This document shows positions 18,797 through 29,057 of a stretch of 64,000 nt of DNA, piece after piece. The stretch lies in NCBI RefSeq assembly GCF_014218705.1, contig NZ_JABBJF010000011.1:1-64000 (forward strand), in the 5' to 3' direction. The first letter of the stretch is position 1. Each line of letters begins with the position of its first letter. The notes beneath the pieces are model-generated. The model was given only the letters and a program-made list of their open reading frames with translations, ran no database searches and was not told where the DNA came from. Source of the DNA: Kluyvera sichuanensis. GTDB taxonomy: Bacteria > Pseudomonadota > Gammaproteobacteria > Enterobacterales > Enterobacteriaceae. The translations under genes and the position numbers were made by a program.

Positions 18797-19925
18797 TCTG
18801 CCTCCGCTGAGTCTCTACATTCATATCCCGTGGTGCGTGCAGAAATGCCCGTACTGCGACTTTAACTCGCACGCGCTTAAGGGCGAAGTGCCTCACGACG
18901 ACTACGTACAGCATCTGCTGAGCGATTTAGATGCGGATGTCGCCTGGGCGCAGGGACGTGAAGTAAAGACCATCTTTATTGGCGGCGGTACGCCGAGCCT
19001 GCTTTCAGGCCCGGCGATGCAGACCTTGCTCGACGGCGTGCGTGCGCGACTGAAGCTGGCAAGCGACGCGGAAATCACCATGGAAGCCAACCCTGGCACC
19101 GTCGAAGCTGACCGCTTTGTGGAGTATCAGCGCGCAGGGGTGAACCGCATCTCCATCGGCGTGCAGAGCTTTAGCGACAGCAAATTGCAGCGGTTGGGGC
19201 GTATTCACGGGCCGGAAGAGGCTAAGCGCGCCGCGCGTCTGGCGAGCGGGCTGGGGCTACGCAGCTTCAACCTCGACCTGATGCACGGGCTGCCGGATCA
19301 ATCGCTGGAAGAGGCGCTGAGCGACCTGCGTCAGGCGATTGAGCTGTCGCCACCGCACCTCTCCTGGTACCAGCTAACGATTGAGCCTAATACCCTGTTC
19401 GGCTCTCGCCCACCGGTGCTGCCGGACGACGACTCGCTGTGGGATATCTTCGAGCAAGGCCATCAGCTGCTGACCGCCGCGGGCTATCAGCAGTATGAAA
19501 CCTCGGCTTACGCCAAACCGGGCTACCAGTGCCAGCACAACCTCAACTACTGGCGCTTTGGTGACTATCTCGGCATCGGCTGCGGTGCACACGGTAAGGT
19601 GACCTTCCCGGACGGGCGCATTCTGCGTACGGCCAAGACTCGCCACCCGCGCGGCTATATGGAAGGACGCTATCTGGAACGTCAGCATGACGTCGAAAAC
19701 GCAGACAAACCGTTCGAGTTCTTTATGAACCGTTTTCGCCTGCTGGAGCCAGCGCCACGCGCGGAATTCAGCGCCTACACCGGCCTCGATGAAAGCGTGA
19801 TCCGCCCGCAGCTTGATGAAGCACTGGCACAGAACTACCTGACCGAGTGCGAGGCGTACTGGCAGATCACCGAGCACGGCAAGCTATTTTTGAATTCGCT
19901 GCTGGAATTATTCCTTAGCGAATAA
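18789..19925 (+). CDS. hemW: HemW heme chaperone (radical SAM)
   Basis: 378-residue radical SAM family protein; related to oxygen-independent coproporphyrinogen oxidase HemN but acting as heme chaperone. Iron-sulfur motif CVQKCPYC (CxxxCxxC) at about residues 16-23, GGGTPSLL and NPGT/E SAM-binding elements present, and the C-terminal HemN domain is complete. It lacks the extra Cys following the motif in true HemN (CPYCDF), consistent with HemW. Last gene of the yggS operon. Confidence 0.94.
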   Translation: MVNLPPLSLYIHIPWCVQKCPYCDFNSHALKGEVPHDDYVQHLLSDLDADVAWAQGREVKTIFIGGGTPSLLSGPAMQTLLDGVRARLKLASDAEITMEANPGTVEADRFVEYQRAGVNRISIGVQSFSDSKLQRLGRIHGPEEAKRAARLASGLGLRSFNLDLMHGLPDQSLEEALSDLRQAIELSPPHLSWYQLTIEPNTLFGSRPPVLPDDDSLWDIFEQGHQLLTAAGYQQYETSAYAKPGYQCQHNLNYWRFGDYLGIGCGAHGKVTFPDGRILRTAKTRHPRGYMEGRYLERQHDVENADKPFEFFMNRFRLLEPAPRAEFSAYTGLDESVIRPQLDEALAQNYLTECEAYWQITEHGKLFLNSLLELFLSE

Positions 19926-19932
19926 TGCAACT

Positions 19933-19968
19933 TATATATTTGCCGTTATTAATAACGGCAAATATATA
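19933..19968. terminator. 36-bp perfect palindrome after hemW
   Basis: Bases 19933-19950 are the exact reverse complement of 19951-19968, centred on GTTATT/AATAAC with GCCG/CGGC inside and TATATA ends. Likely a hairpin terminator of the yggS-hemW operon; alternatively a protein-binding dyad. Confidence 0.6.
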
Positions 19969-20135
19969 CCTCATTTATTCCGATCTATCTAAATTAATTT
20001 TAACGAATAATACCCACATAAATATTTCAATAAAATATTAATAACCAGTGATGGATATTAAATAAATATAACCCAGCACACAAAAATCGCATTTAACGTA
20101 TAGCCAGGTTAAAAATGTGAGAGCGTTAGCGTGAA

Positions 20136-20159
20136 GTTGTCTGACAACCAGGATAATAT
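20136..20159 (+). promoter_or_regulatory. Operator and -10 of the TRAP operon
   Basis: GTTGTC-T-GACAAC at 20136-20148 is a perfect odd dyad of the TTGT-N3-ACAA type typical of GntR/FCD-family regulators. TAATAT at 20154-20159 is a plausible -10, so the operator would sit in the promoter spacer. The dctP start is 69 bp further on. Confidence 0.55.
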
Positions 20160-20227
20160 GTCATACAGAAACACAGACTATCCCGACAGATATAAACCAC
20201 GATAATTAATGTGCATGGAGCCTATTA

Positions 20228-21214
20228 ATGAAACCTCTCTCTTTTAGCAAAACGCTGATGTGCGCTTCTCTGCTCGCGTTACTTTCCACCGGGGCAACCG
20301 CCGCAGAAAAAGTGACGCTTAAGCTCGCGCATAATCTCGAGCGCAGCCACGTTGTTCACCAGGCCTTCGAGGAAATGGCGAAAGAAGTTAAGCAGCTGTC
20401 TGACGGCAAAATGACGCTCCGCATCTACCCTAGCAGCCAGATGGGCAGTGCGCGTGAAACCATGGAGCTGTTGCAAAACGGGGCGCTGGATTTAACTAAA
20501 GGCTCTGCCAGCGATCTGGAATCATTTGATAACGTGTACGCCATTTATAATCTGCCATTCCTGTTTAAAGACCAGAACCATTTTAATAAGGTCGTCTTTG
20601 GCGAAGTCGGTAAAGAAATTATGGAATCCACCAAAGAGAAAGGATTCTTCGCACTTTCGGCTTATGTTGCTGGTACCCGTAGTTTTTACGCCAAACAGCC
20701 TATTACTAAACCTGAAGATTTAAAAGGGCTGAAAATTCGCGTTCAGGCCAGCCCAACGACGATTAAAATGGTGGAATTAATGGGGGGGTCACCAACGCCT
20801 ATTTCGTTCGGCGAAGTCTATACCGCCATGCAGCAAGGCGTCGTCGATGGTGCAGAAAATAACGTGCCGTCGTGGGTACAAACGCGCCATATCGAAATTG
20901 CGAAAGTCTTCTCTGAAGATGAGCATGCCTCCATTCCAGACTTCCTGGTGATTTCAACAAAAACCTGGGACAAGCTGACCCCAGAGCAGCAGCAGATTCT
21001 CGCTAAAGCGGCCAAAGCCTCAGAAGCCTATCAGCAGAAGTTGTGGGATCAGGTCGATGCCGACACCCGCGCACAGGCTAAAGCGATGGGCGGGGAGATC
21101 GTCAAAGTCGACAAAGCGCCGTTCCGTGCCGCCGTTCAGCCGCTGTTCGATGATTTCAGCAAAGATCCAAAACAGGCCGCGCTGCTGGCCAAATTTGAAG
21201 CCGCCGCAGAATAA
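20228..21214 (+). CDS. TRAP transporter substrate-binding protein, DctP family
   Basis: 328-residue periplasmic solute receptor with Sec signal peptide (cleavage near ATAAEK). The DctP fold is recognisable: LKLAHNLERSHVVHQAFEEM at the mature N-terminus, SSQMGSARETMELLQNG, and the LKIRVQ segment carrying the Arg that binds the carboxylate of the ligand, followed by SFGEVYTAMQQGVVDGAENN. The ligand is therefore an organic or sugar acid; which one cannot be told. First gene of a three-gene cassette with dctQ- and dctM-type genes; a hairpin follows it. Not at this place in E. coli K-12. Confidence 0.9.
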   Translation: MKPLSFSKTLMCASLLALLSTGATAAEKVTLKLAHNLERSHVVHQAFEEMAKEVKQLSDGKMTLRIYPSSQMGSARETMELLQNGALDLTKGSASDLESFDNVYAIYNLPFLFKDQNHFNKVVFGEVGKEIMESTKEKGFFALSAYVAGTRSFYAKQPITKPEDLKGLKIRVQASPTTIKMVELMGGSPTPISFGEVYTAMQQGVVDGAENNVPSWVQTRHIEIAKVFSEDEHASIPDFLVISTKTWDKLTPEQQQILAKAAKASEAYQQKLWDQVDADTRAQAKAMGGEIVKVDKAPFRAAVQPLFDDFSKDPKQAALLAKFEAAAE

Positions 21215-21220
21215 TCCCTT

Positions 21221-21241
21221 GCGGGCCAGCCCTTGGCCCGC
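21221..21241 (+). terminator. Hairpin between the TRAP receptor and membrane genes
   Basis: Perfect 8-bp stem GCGGGCCA / TGGCCCGC with a 5-nt loop and no T-run. Its position after the binding-protein gene suggests 3' stabilisation of that message, giving more receptor than membrane subunits. Confidence 0.55.
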
Positions 21242-21261
21242 CTTCACCAGGATAATAAACG

Positions 21262-21765
21262 ATGATTTTCACCCGCACTAAACAGGCGGTGGACCGCACG
21301 ATCGCCGCGTTCTCCGTCGCGGTCATGATCGCGCTGGTTATATGCGTCGTCTGGCAGGTTTTTAGCCGCTATGTGTTAAGCCAGCCCAGCACGCTTACCG
21401 ACGAACTGGCACGCTTTCTGATGATTTGGGTTGGTCTGCTCGGGGCCGCCTATACCGTCGGCGCGCAGCGCCATCTGGCGATTGATTTACTGGCGATGAC
21501 GCTGAAACCGCAAAAACAGAAGCTACTCAGCATCGTGATTAACTTGCTGATTTTTCTCTTTGCCGGTTCGGTGATCGTCACCGGCGGCCTGAAGCTTATC
21601 GATAAAACGCTCGCCACCTCGCAGGTGTCCGCTGCGATGCAGATCCCGATGGGCTACGTCTATCTGATCCTGCCATTAACCGGTCTCATCATGATGTTTT
21701 ACGCCTTATGGTTCATCGTTAACGGCTTACTGAGCCTGAAAAATTCCGCGCAAGGAGCGTGCTAA
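21262..21765 (+). CDS. TRAP transporter small membrane subunit, DctQ type
   Basis: 167-residue protein with four hydrophobic segments and the DctQ-type sequence FSRYVLSQPSTLTDELARFLMIWVGLLGAAY around residues 35-65. Partner of the large DctM subunit. Its stop codon overlaps the next start (TAATG). Confidence 0.9.
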   Translation: MIFTRTKQAVDRTIAAFSVAVMIALVICVVWQVFSRYVLSQPSTLTDELARFLMIWVGLLGAAYTVGAQRHLAIDLLAMTLKPQKQKLLSIVINLLIFLFAGSVIVTGGLKLIDKTLATSQVSAAMQIPMGYVYLILPLTGLIMMFYALWFIVNGLLSLKNSAQGAC

Positions 21766-23066
21766 TGGACGGGTATATTGCCTTAACGCTGTTTGGTGCG
21801 TTCTTCGTGCTGGTGTTTATCGGCGTGCCGATTTCGTTTTCCATCGGTATTGCCACCGTCGCCTCCATGCTATTGATGTTCCCATGGGATATCGCGGTGA
21901 TTACCGTTTCCCAACGCCTGGCGAACGGACTCGATAACTTCGCCCTGCTGGCGATCCCGTTCTTTATTTTTGCCGGTACGCTGATGAACAGCGGCGGCAT
22001 TGCGATACGGTTGATCAACCTCGCACAGGTGATGGTTGGCCGCGTGCCCGGCTCGCTGGGCCACGTCAACGTACTCGCCAATATGATGTTTGGATCCATT
22101 TCAGGTTCAGCGGTTGCAGCGGCGGCAGCCGTCGGTGGGACGCTGCATCCGATCCAGACCAAAAAAGGTTACGATCCGGCATTCTCTACGGCGGTTAACG
22201 TCTCTTCCTGCATCACCGGCTTGCTGATCCCGCCGTCGAACGTGCTTATTGTCTTCTCCCTTACCGCAGGCGGCGTTTCTGTCGCTTCGCTGTTTATGGC
22301 GGGCTACCTGCCCGGCATTTTGATGGGCCTGGCTATCATGATCGTCTGCGCGATTATTGCCAAACGACGCGGCTATCCGGTTTCTGAGCGCCCAACCTGT
22401 GCGCAAGCAGCAAAAGCCTTCCTCGACGCGCTGCCAAGCCTGCTGCTGGTCTTTATCGTGATGGGCGGTATCCTCGGCGGGATTTTCACCGCCACCGAAG
22501 CCTCTGCCATTGCGGTAGTTTATACCTTTATCCTGTCGGTGCTTATCTACCGCGAGGTGAAGTGGCGCGACCTGCCTAAGCTTATCCTTGAGTCGGTGGT
22601 GACCACCTCCATCGTTCTGCTGCTGATCGGTTTTTCTGTGGGCATGTCATGGGCAATGACCAACGCCGATATCCCTTATATGATCAGTGACACGCTGATG
22701 GGGATCTCAGACAACCCGCTGGTCATTCTGCTGCTGATTAACATCGTGCTGCTGATCGTCGGTATCTTTATGGACATGACGCCTGCGGTGCTGATCTTCA
22801 CACCAATCTTCCTGCCGATCGCTCAGGATCTGGGGATGGACCCGGTACATTTCGGGATCATGATGGTGGCGAACCTGTGCATCGGGTTGCTGACGCCGCC
22901 GGTAGGCAGCGCTCTGTTTGTCGGCTGCTCAATCTCAGGAGTGAAAATTCAGCAGCTCATCAAGCCGCTGCTTCCCTTCTATTTCGCCCTGCTGGTTGCG
23001 CTGATGATGATTACCTATATCCCGCAGATTTCCCTGTTTATTCCGCAGGTTCTGGGGCTGATGTAA
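21765..23066 (+). CDS. TRAP transporter large permease subunit, DctM type
   Basis: 433-residue inner-membrane permease of the DctM/SiaM family with about 11-12 hydrophobic segments. Family sequences such as IPFFIFAGTLMNSGGIA, NMMFGSISGSAVAAAAAVGG, FTATEASAIAVVYTF and MVANLCIGLLTPPVGSALFV are present. ATG 21765 was chosen because AAGGAG lies seven bases upstream and it overlaps the dctQ stop; GTG at 21759 is an in-frame alternative. Uses the sodium gradient in characterised relatives. Confidence 0.92.
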   Translation: MDGYIALTLFGAFFVLVFIGVPISFSIGIATVASMLLMFPWDIAVITVSQRLANGLDNFALLAIPFFIFAGTLMNSGGIAIRLINLAQVMVGRVPGSLGHVNVLANMMFGSISGSAVAAAAAVGGTLHPIQTKKGYDPAFSTAVNVSSCITGLLIPPSNVLIVFSLTAGGVSVASLFMAGYLPGILMGLAIMIVCAIIAKRRGYPVSERPTCAQAAKAFLDALPSLLLVFIVMGGILGGIFTATEASAIAVVYTFILSVLIYREVKWRDLPKLILESVVTTSIVLLLIGFSVGMSWAMTNADIPYMISDTLMGISDNPLVILLLINIVLLIVGIFMDMTPAVLIFTPIFLPIAQDLGMDPVHFGIMMVANLCIGLLTPPVGSALFVGCSISGVKIQQLIKPLLPFYFALLVALMMITYIPQISLFIPQVLGLM

Positions 23067-23082
23067 GGTTTCACGCTCGTAA

Positions 23083-23102
23083 AAGGGAGGCTCGCCTCCC
23101 TT
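23083..23102. terminator. Bidirectional terminator between dctM and yggM
   Basis: Perfect 9-bp stem AAGGGAGGC / GCCTCCCTT with a 2-nt centre between convergent genes. Confidence 0.75.
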
Positions 23103-23112
23103 GTATCTTGCA

Positions 23113-24117
23113 TTACGGAATCACGCCCTCTTTACGCAGCTTCGCCGTCCCTTCCTGCCAGACCTTAGCGTCACGCTCAAGGTCATCAATACTGAACGAC
23201 ACTCCCATCATCTGTTCATACAGCGCCTGGCGCTCTTTCTGCAGCGGTGCCAGTTGTTTATCTTTTTCCGCCATCTCAGCAGTCAGTTTGTCCCGCAACT
23301 GGATATGCTGGCGGTAGTACTCCTCTTTTGTTTTCTCTAGCACCACGTCACGGGCTGCGTGAATGGGAGCGCTATCGCAACCCGCTTTTTTCTGGCAGGC
23401 CGCCAGCGCTGGTTCATAAACGTTGAGATAGTACTGAGACTCAAATTTGGCAAAGCTATTTTTACGATCGAGTTCATTCAACTGTTGGACTTGCGCTCGT
23501 TGAAGCGCGCCACGATCGAGCTGCTTACCGTTTTCATCTGTTCCCCATGAACGTTTGATCTTTTCATCCTGAGCATCGAGCTTTTTCTTTAGCGCTTCAT
23601 ACTCTGCCTGCTGTTTCTGGATAAGCGTCTTACTGGCGGCGAACTGCGCGTCTATTCTGGCAAACTGCGCCATATAGCCGCTGTCGTTAACCACCAGCGC
23701 CCTGGAGAGATCTTTCTCGTGGCTAAAGGGGCGTCCCACGCTTTTGGCGGCCATTTGCATTGAGAAAAATTCGGTTTTCCAGCCTGAAGCCCTGGTTCCA
23801 ACGGCAGTCATCATCGCCGAAAATTTTACCGGCTGGTCTTTTTTCCAGGTACGTTCGTAGAAAAGGTAGTCGCCAGCTGCGCCAAGAATACCGTAGAGAT
23901 CGTCGTTAGACGCAATATCGCCCTCGACCATGTAGGTCGCGCGATTGCCTACCGATTCTAGCGGACTAAGCTTCAGTGCCCCAAGATGCATCAAGCCATC
24001 AGAGTGTTCGGCGAACTGCTGCTTAATAACATCATCAGTTGGCGTGTTGTCATCGGCAAAAGCGTGAAGGGAGATACTACTTAGCAGGAGCAGCCCGCAT
24101 TTCCAGGCGAGTGTCAT
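23113..24117 (-). CDS. yggM: YggM, DUF1202 protein (periplasmic)
   Basis: 334-residue exported protein of unknown function, matching the size (about 335) and position of E. coli YggM. Signal peptide MTLAWKCGLLLLSSISLHAFA, then a globular N-terminal half and a long charged, coiled-coil-rich C-terminal half (KQQAEYEALKKKLDAQDEKI and following). ATG 24117 was chosen because AAGGAA lies seven bases upstream; TTG 24123 is in frame but less likely. In E. coli ansB lies between yggM and yggN; here it is missing. Confidence 0.75.
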   Translation of the reverse strand: MTLAWKCGLLLLSSISLHAFADDNTPTDDVIKQQFAEHSDGLMHLGALKLSPLESVGNRATYMVEGDIASNDDLYGILGAAGDYLFYERTWKKDQPVKFSAMMTAVGTRASGWKTEFFSMQMAAKSVGRPFSHEKDLSRALVVNDSGYMAQFARIDAQFAASKTLIQKQQAEYEALKKKLDAQDEKIKRSWGTDENGKQLDRGALQRAQVQQLNELDRKNSFAKFESQYYLNVYEPALAACQKKAGCDSAPIHAARDVVLEKTKEEYYRQHIQLRDKLTAEMAEKDKQLAPLQKERQALYEQMMGVSFSIDDLERDAKVWQEGTAKLRKEGVIP

Positions 24118-24233
24118 CGGCAAATTCCTTTTTATGAGTGAGGGTGCATCATACGGAATCTGCGAAGGGAAGAAGGATAAACGAAATCTGATTCTGACTA
24201 CCGGCGAAAAGCAGGTAGCCAGTTAAGAAGGGG

Positions 24234-24953
24234 TTACTTCAGGGTGCCAACCAGCGCTTTGCGGCTCTCTTCCAGCGACACCACGCGACCACACACGTCT
24301 TTACCGAAAGCCTGGAAATCCGCCTCCTGGTTTTTCCATTCGTTCTGAATGGCCGTTTGTAGACCGCCTAAGCTCCCCAGCACGCCCTGAAGCGGGTTAC
24401 CGCCGCCTTTCAGCACGGCCTTGGCGCCCATTTCGTTGATGCTGTCCTGGAGAATACCGCCCATCGCCTGGTTCACCAGCTGCTGCCCATCGGCGCGAAC
24501 TTCGTCGATAGCTTTGTAGTGGAAGGTCAGGCCGTCGGTGCGGTGTTCAATAATGCGGTTCATCTGTGCTTTGAGCTGCGCATCGAGCTTGGTCAGACGC
24601 CCGCGCATGTTGCTGCTCTCGCCCACTTCTTTAGCGATGATTTTATCCAGCGCTACGCGACCTTTTTCAACGCGGCTACGTGCGCCATCGTCAATCCACG
24701 GCAGCGCGCTGCGCAGTTCGGTCTGGTAGTCTTTCGCCTGCTCGCGCTGGGCGGCACTCAGCGTGTAGACCTTGCCGTTGTAGGTCACATCGCCGGTTGG
24801 GGCGATCACCAGGTTGCCGTTTTCACCTTTCACCTGCACGGTTTTCGGGCTAAGAACGACATCATCGCGGGGGGTTACGCTGCACTGGTAGTCAGCATGG
24901 GCGGACATCGCCGTGAAGGTTAAAACTGCCGTCAGCAGCGTTTTACGCATCAT
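24234..24953 (-). CDS. yggN: YggN, DUF2884 protein (periplasmic)
   Basis: 239-residue exported protein of unknown function, the same length as E. coli YggN. Signal peptide ends near MSAHA-DYQC. The mature protein shares the family segments VQVKGENGNLVIAPTGDVTY and LTFHYKAIDEVRADGQQLVN. Several starts are possible (GTG 24956, ATG 24953, ATG 24950); ATG 24953 follows AAGGGA by about five bases and gives the E. coli-like MM- start. Downstream of yggL with an ERIC element between. Confidence 0.88.
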   Translation of the reverse strand: MMRKTLLTAVLTFTAMSAHADYQCSVTPRDDVVLSPKTVQVKGENGNLVIAPTGDVTYNGKVYTLSAAQREQAKDYQTELRSALPWIDDGARSRVEKGRVALDKIIAKEVGESSNMRGRLTKLDAQLKAQMNRIIEHRTDGLTFHYKAIDEVRADGQQLVNQAMGGILQDSINEMGAKAVLKGGGNPLQGVLGSLGGLQTAIQNEWKNQEADFQAFGKDVCGRVVSLEESRKALVGTLK

Positions 24954-24996
24954 CACTTTCCCTTAATATAAATCGGGCCAGCAAATGCCGGCCCCT

Positions 24997-25123
24997 TATA
25001 CACTTCATCCTTCAAGTTGCCTCTGCGTTGGCTGCGTTCACTCCCCCCAGTCACGTACTTATGTACGCTCCTGGGGATTCGCTCTCTTGCCGCCTTGATG
25101 CAGCTTGAATGATTTCGTGTATA
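24997..25123. repeat. ERIC element (127 bp)
   Basis: Enterobacterial repetitive intergenic consensus sequence of exactly the canonical 127 bp, bounded by TATACAC...GTGTATA terminal inverted repeats. The core AGTCACGTACTTATGTACGC and CTCCTGGGGATTC correspond to the conserved region used for ERIC primers. It lies 7 bp from the yggL stop codon, inside the probable trmB-yggL-yggN transcript. Confidence 0.95.
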
Positions 25124-25130
25124 TAGACTA

Positions 25131-25457
25131 TTAGTCCCACCAAACGTCGAAAAGTTCGCTGGTGCGGACCTCTTCGTACTTGCGGTCTTCCAGCCACTTA
25201 CGGACCAGCGCCTGGTGTTCTTCGGTGCATTTACCAATTTCCTGGGTGCAAATCAGACCTTCCCAGGCCAGATAGCCGCTGCCGTCAAAGGCCAGTTTGT
25301 TCGGCTCGATCACTTCATCGATAAACTGGTCGACTTGCTGATCAATCTGCTCTGCGCTGGTGCCTTCCGGGAAGCGCCATGCAACGGAGAAACCAATTTC
25401 CTGAAACTCTTCGATGTGCATCTTTTTACGCAAACGACGGCTACGATTCTTTGCCAT
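25131..25457 (-). CDS. yggL: YggL family protein
   Basis: 108-residue DUF469 protein, the same length as E. coli YggL, starting MAKNRSRRLRKKMHIEEFQE and ending FDVWWD. Reported as a ribosome-associated factor in related bacteria; a function is not firmly assigned. One base separates its start from the trmB stop, indicating coupling. Confidence 0.93.
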   Translation of the reverse strand: MAKNRSRRLRKKMHIEEFQEIGFSVAWRFPEGTSAEQIDQQVDQFIDEVIEPNKLAFDGSGYLAWEGLICTQEIGKCTEEHQALVRKWLEDRKYEEVRTSELFDVWWD

Positions 25458-25458
25458 T

Positions 25459-26178
25459 TTATTTCACCCTCTCGAACATTAAGTCCCATACGCCGTGGCC
25501 AAGACGATGACCACGCTGTTCAAATTTGGTTACCGGGCGCGATTGTGGGCGCGGTACATAGTCTTTACTTTCAGACAGGTTCTGATATCCGTCAATGGAG
25601 GACATCACTTCCAGCATATGTTCGGCATAGGCTTCCCAGTCGGTCGCCATGTGGAACACGCCGCCCAGCTTCAGTTTGCTTTTTACCAGCTCGGCAAACG
25701 GTACCTGAACGATACGGCGTTTATTATGACGCGCTTTGTGCCATGGGTCAGGGAAAAAGAGCTGAACCATGTTCAGGGAGTTGTCCGGGATCATCTTGTG
25801 CAGCACTTCGACCGCATCGTGGCACATCACGCGCAGGTTATCGACACCTTCTTCGTGTGCGGATGCCAGGCACGCGCCCACGCCCGGTGAGTGCACTTCA
25901 ATGCCGAGGAAGTTCTGCTCCGGGCGCGCTTTGGCCATCGCCACCAGCGAAGCGCCCATCCCGAAACCAATCTCCAGCGTGACCGGTGCTTCGCGGCCAA
26001 ACAGGGCGGCGAGGTCGACAGGCTCTTCGCTGAATTCAACGCCCATCACCGGCCAGTAGTTTTCCAGCGCGTGTTCCTGCCCTTTTGTCAGTCGCCCCTG
26101 GCGACGAACAAAACTACGAATGCGGCGCAGTGGGCGGCCGTTTTCATCAAATTCCGGTGAAATGACGTCGTTCTTCAT
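25459..26178 (-). CDS. trmB: tRNA (guanine-N7-)-methyltransferase
   Basis: SAM-dependent enzyme methylating G46 in the variable loop of tRNAs. 239 residues as in E. coli. SAM-binding motif [15 protein letters not shown] and the catalytic region [18 protein letters not shown] are intact. ATG 26178 ([20 protein letters not shown]) was chosen over an in-frame start 14 codons upstream. Divergent from mutY; followed directly by yggL. Confidence 0.96.
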   Translation of the reverse strand: MKNDVISPEFDENGRPLRRIRSFVRRQGRLTKGQEHALENYWPVMGVEFSEEPVDLAALFGREAPVTLEIGFGMGASLVAMAKARPEQNFLGIEVHSPGVGACLASAHEEGVDNLRVMCHDAVEVLHKMIPDNSLNMVQLFFPDPWHKARHNKRRIVQVPFAELVKSKLKLGGVFHMATDWEAYAEHMLEVMSSIDGYQNLSESKDYVPRPQSRPVTKFEQRGHRLGHGVWDLMFERVK

Positions 26179-26334
26179 AAAAATTAAGTCTGCTTGTGAG
26201 AGTGTTCGGGAAACGGGCATTATCCAAAGTTAGTTGCCGGATGCAAGCACCGGAAAGTTCCTGTTTACAGCATAGTACCGCTGTGCTGCAATCTGGCCCC
26301 TGAATAGTACGATACTGGAAACATAGCTTTGACC

Positions 26335-27387
26335 ATGCAAGCGTCTCAATTTTCAGCCCAGGTGCTGGAGTGGTACGACAAATACGGGCGTAAAACCCTG
26401 CCCTGGCAAATTGAAAAGACGCCTTACAAAGTATGGCTGTCCGAGGTAATGCTGCAACAAACGCAGGTTACCACCGTCATCCCTTACTTTGAACGGTTTA
26501 TGGCACGTTTTCCGACCGTAACCGATCTCGCCAACGCGCCGCTCGATGACGTGTTGCATCTGTGGACCGGGCTCGGCTACTACGCCCGCGCGCGTAACCT
26601 GCATAAGGCCGCGCAGCAGGTCGCTACGCTCCACCAGGGACGCTTCCCGGAAACCTTCGATGAAGTGGCCGCGCTGCCTGGCGTAGGGCGTTCCACCGCC
26701 GGGGCGATTTTGTCACTGTCGCTCGGCAAGCATTTCCCGATTCTCGACGGCAACGTCAAGCGCGTGCTGGCACGCTGCTACGCCGTGGGCGGCTGGCCGG
26801 GGAAAAAGGACGTTGAGAAAAAACTGTGGGATATCAGCGAGCAGGTCACCCCTGCGGTTGGCGTATCGCGCTTTAACCAGGCAATGATGGATCTCGGCGC
26901 GATGGTCTGCACCCGCTCTAAGCCGAAGTGTTCGCTCTGCCCGCTGGAGAACGGCTGCATCGCCACAGCGAATAGCAGCTGGGCGCAGTATCCGGGCAAA
27001 AAACCCAAGCAGACCATCCCGGAACGTACCGGCTATTTTCTGATGATGCAGAACGGCCGCGACGTCTTTCTCCAGCAGCGTCCGCCTAGCGGACTGTGGG
27101 GCGGTCTATACTGTTTCCCGCAGTTTGAGACCGAAGAAGCGCTGCGAGACTGGCTCGAGGCACGGCACATCCCTGCTGATACGCTGACTCAGCTAACCGC
27201 GTTCCGCCACACTTTCAGCCATTTCCATCTGGACATTGTGCCAATGTGGCTTACTGTGTCCTCATTCACGCCATGCATGGATGAAGGCAACGCTCTCTGG
27301 TATAACTTAGCGCAGCCGCCCGTCGTTGGGCTGGCCGCACCGGTTGAGCGCCTGTTGCAGCAGTTACGCGCCGATTCACTCGTTTAG
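26335..27387 (+). CDS. mutY: Adenine DNA glycosylase
   Basis: Base-excision repair glycosylase that removes A mispaired with 8-oxoG. 350 residues as in E. coli. Catalytic Glu37 in [12 protein letters not shown], helix-hairpin-helix [12 protein letters not shown], Asp of [10 protein letters not shown] and the 4Fe-4S cluster motif C-x6-C-x2-C-x5-C ([17 protein letters not shown]). The C-terminal NUDIX-like domain for 8-oxoG recognition ([16 protein letters not shown]) is complete. ATG 26335 gives the E. coli N-terminus. Upstream of yggX by 26 bp. Confidence 0.97.
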   Translation: MQASQFSAQVLEWYDKYGRKTLPWQIEKTPYKVWLSEVMLQQTQVTTVIPYFERFMARFPTVTDLANAPLDDVLHLWTGLGYYARARNLHKAAQQVATLHQGRFPETFDEVAALPGVGRSTAGAILSLSLGKHFPILDGNVKRVLARCYAVGGWPGKKDVEKKLWDISEQVTPAVGVSRFNQAMMDLGAMVCTRSKPKCSLCPLENGCIATANSSWAQYPGKKPKQTIPERTGYFLMMQNGRDVFLQQRPPSGLWGGLYCFPQFETEEALRDWLEARHIPADTLTQLTAFRHTFSHFHLDIVPMWLTVSSFTPCMDEGNALWYNLAQPPVVGLAAPVERLLQQLRADSLV

Positions 27388-27413
27388 CGAGCGGCGACAT
27401 AAGAGGATTGATT

Positions 27414-28816
<1,403 letters not shown>

Positions 28817-28835
28817 TAATTCTCACACTATCAGG

Positions 28836-28868
28836 CGCTCTCATCTCTAACTCACCGGGATGAGAGCG
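28836..28868 (+). terminator. Hairpin after mltC
   Basis: Perfect 10-bp stem CGCTCTCATC / GATGAGAGCG with a 13-nt loop, no long T-tract. Confidence 0.5.
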
Positions 28869-28896
28869 GCCTTCCCACCAACTCCCGCTATAAAAA

Positions 28897-28912
28897 TGTT
28901 ACTTTTGTCACT
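28897..28912 (+). promoter_or_regulatory. Candidate CRP site of nupG
   Basis: TGTTACTTTTGTCACT matches TGTGA-N6-TCACA at 8 of 10 specified bases. A TAGAAT -10-like element lies at 28984-28989, with a poor -35, as expected for a CRP-activated promoter. E. coli nupG is activated by CRP and repressed by CytR and DeoR. Confidence 0.45.
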
Positions 28913-29057
28913 AAATCGTTTTGCAAAGTAAGAATAATTGCAAAATTTTGCGGTGCTTAACAATGTCTCGCTATCCACGTTGATAGAATCAGCGCAAATA
29001 ACGCCTCTGAATGTTATCTAAGCAACACACCCAGCCAAATTTTGTGAGGAAAGTAAC

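Larger units (their letters stand above)
19926..20227. other. Regulatory gap hemW to TRAP operon
   Basis: 302 bp, AT-rich. Holds a 36-bp perfect palindrome just after hemW and, near the right end, a dyad operator plus a TAATAT -10 element for dctP. No gene seen. Confidence 0.6.
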
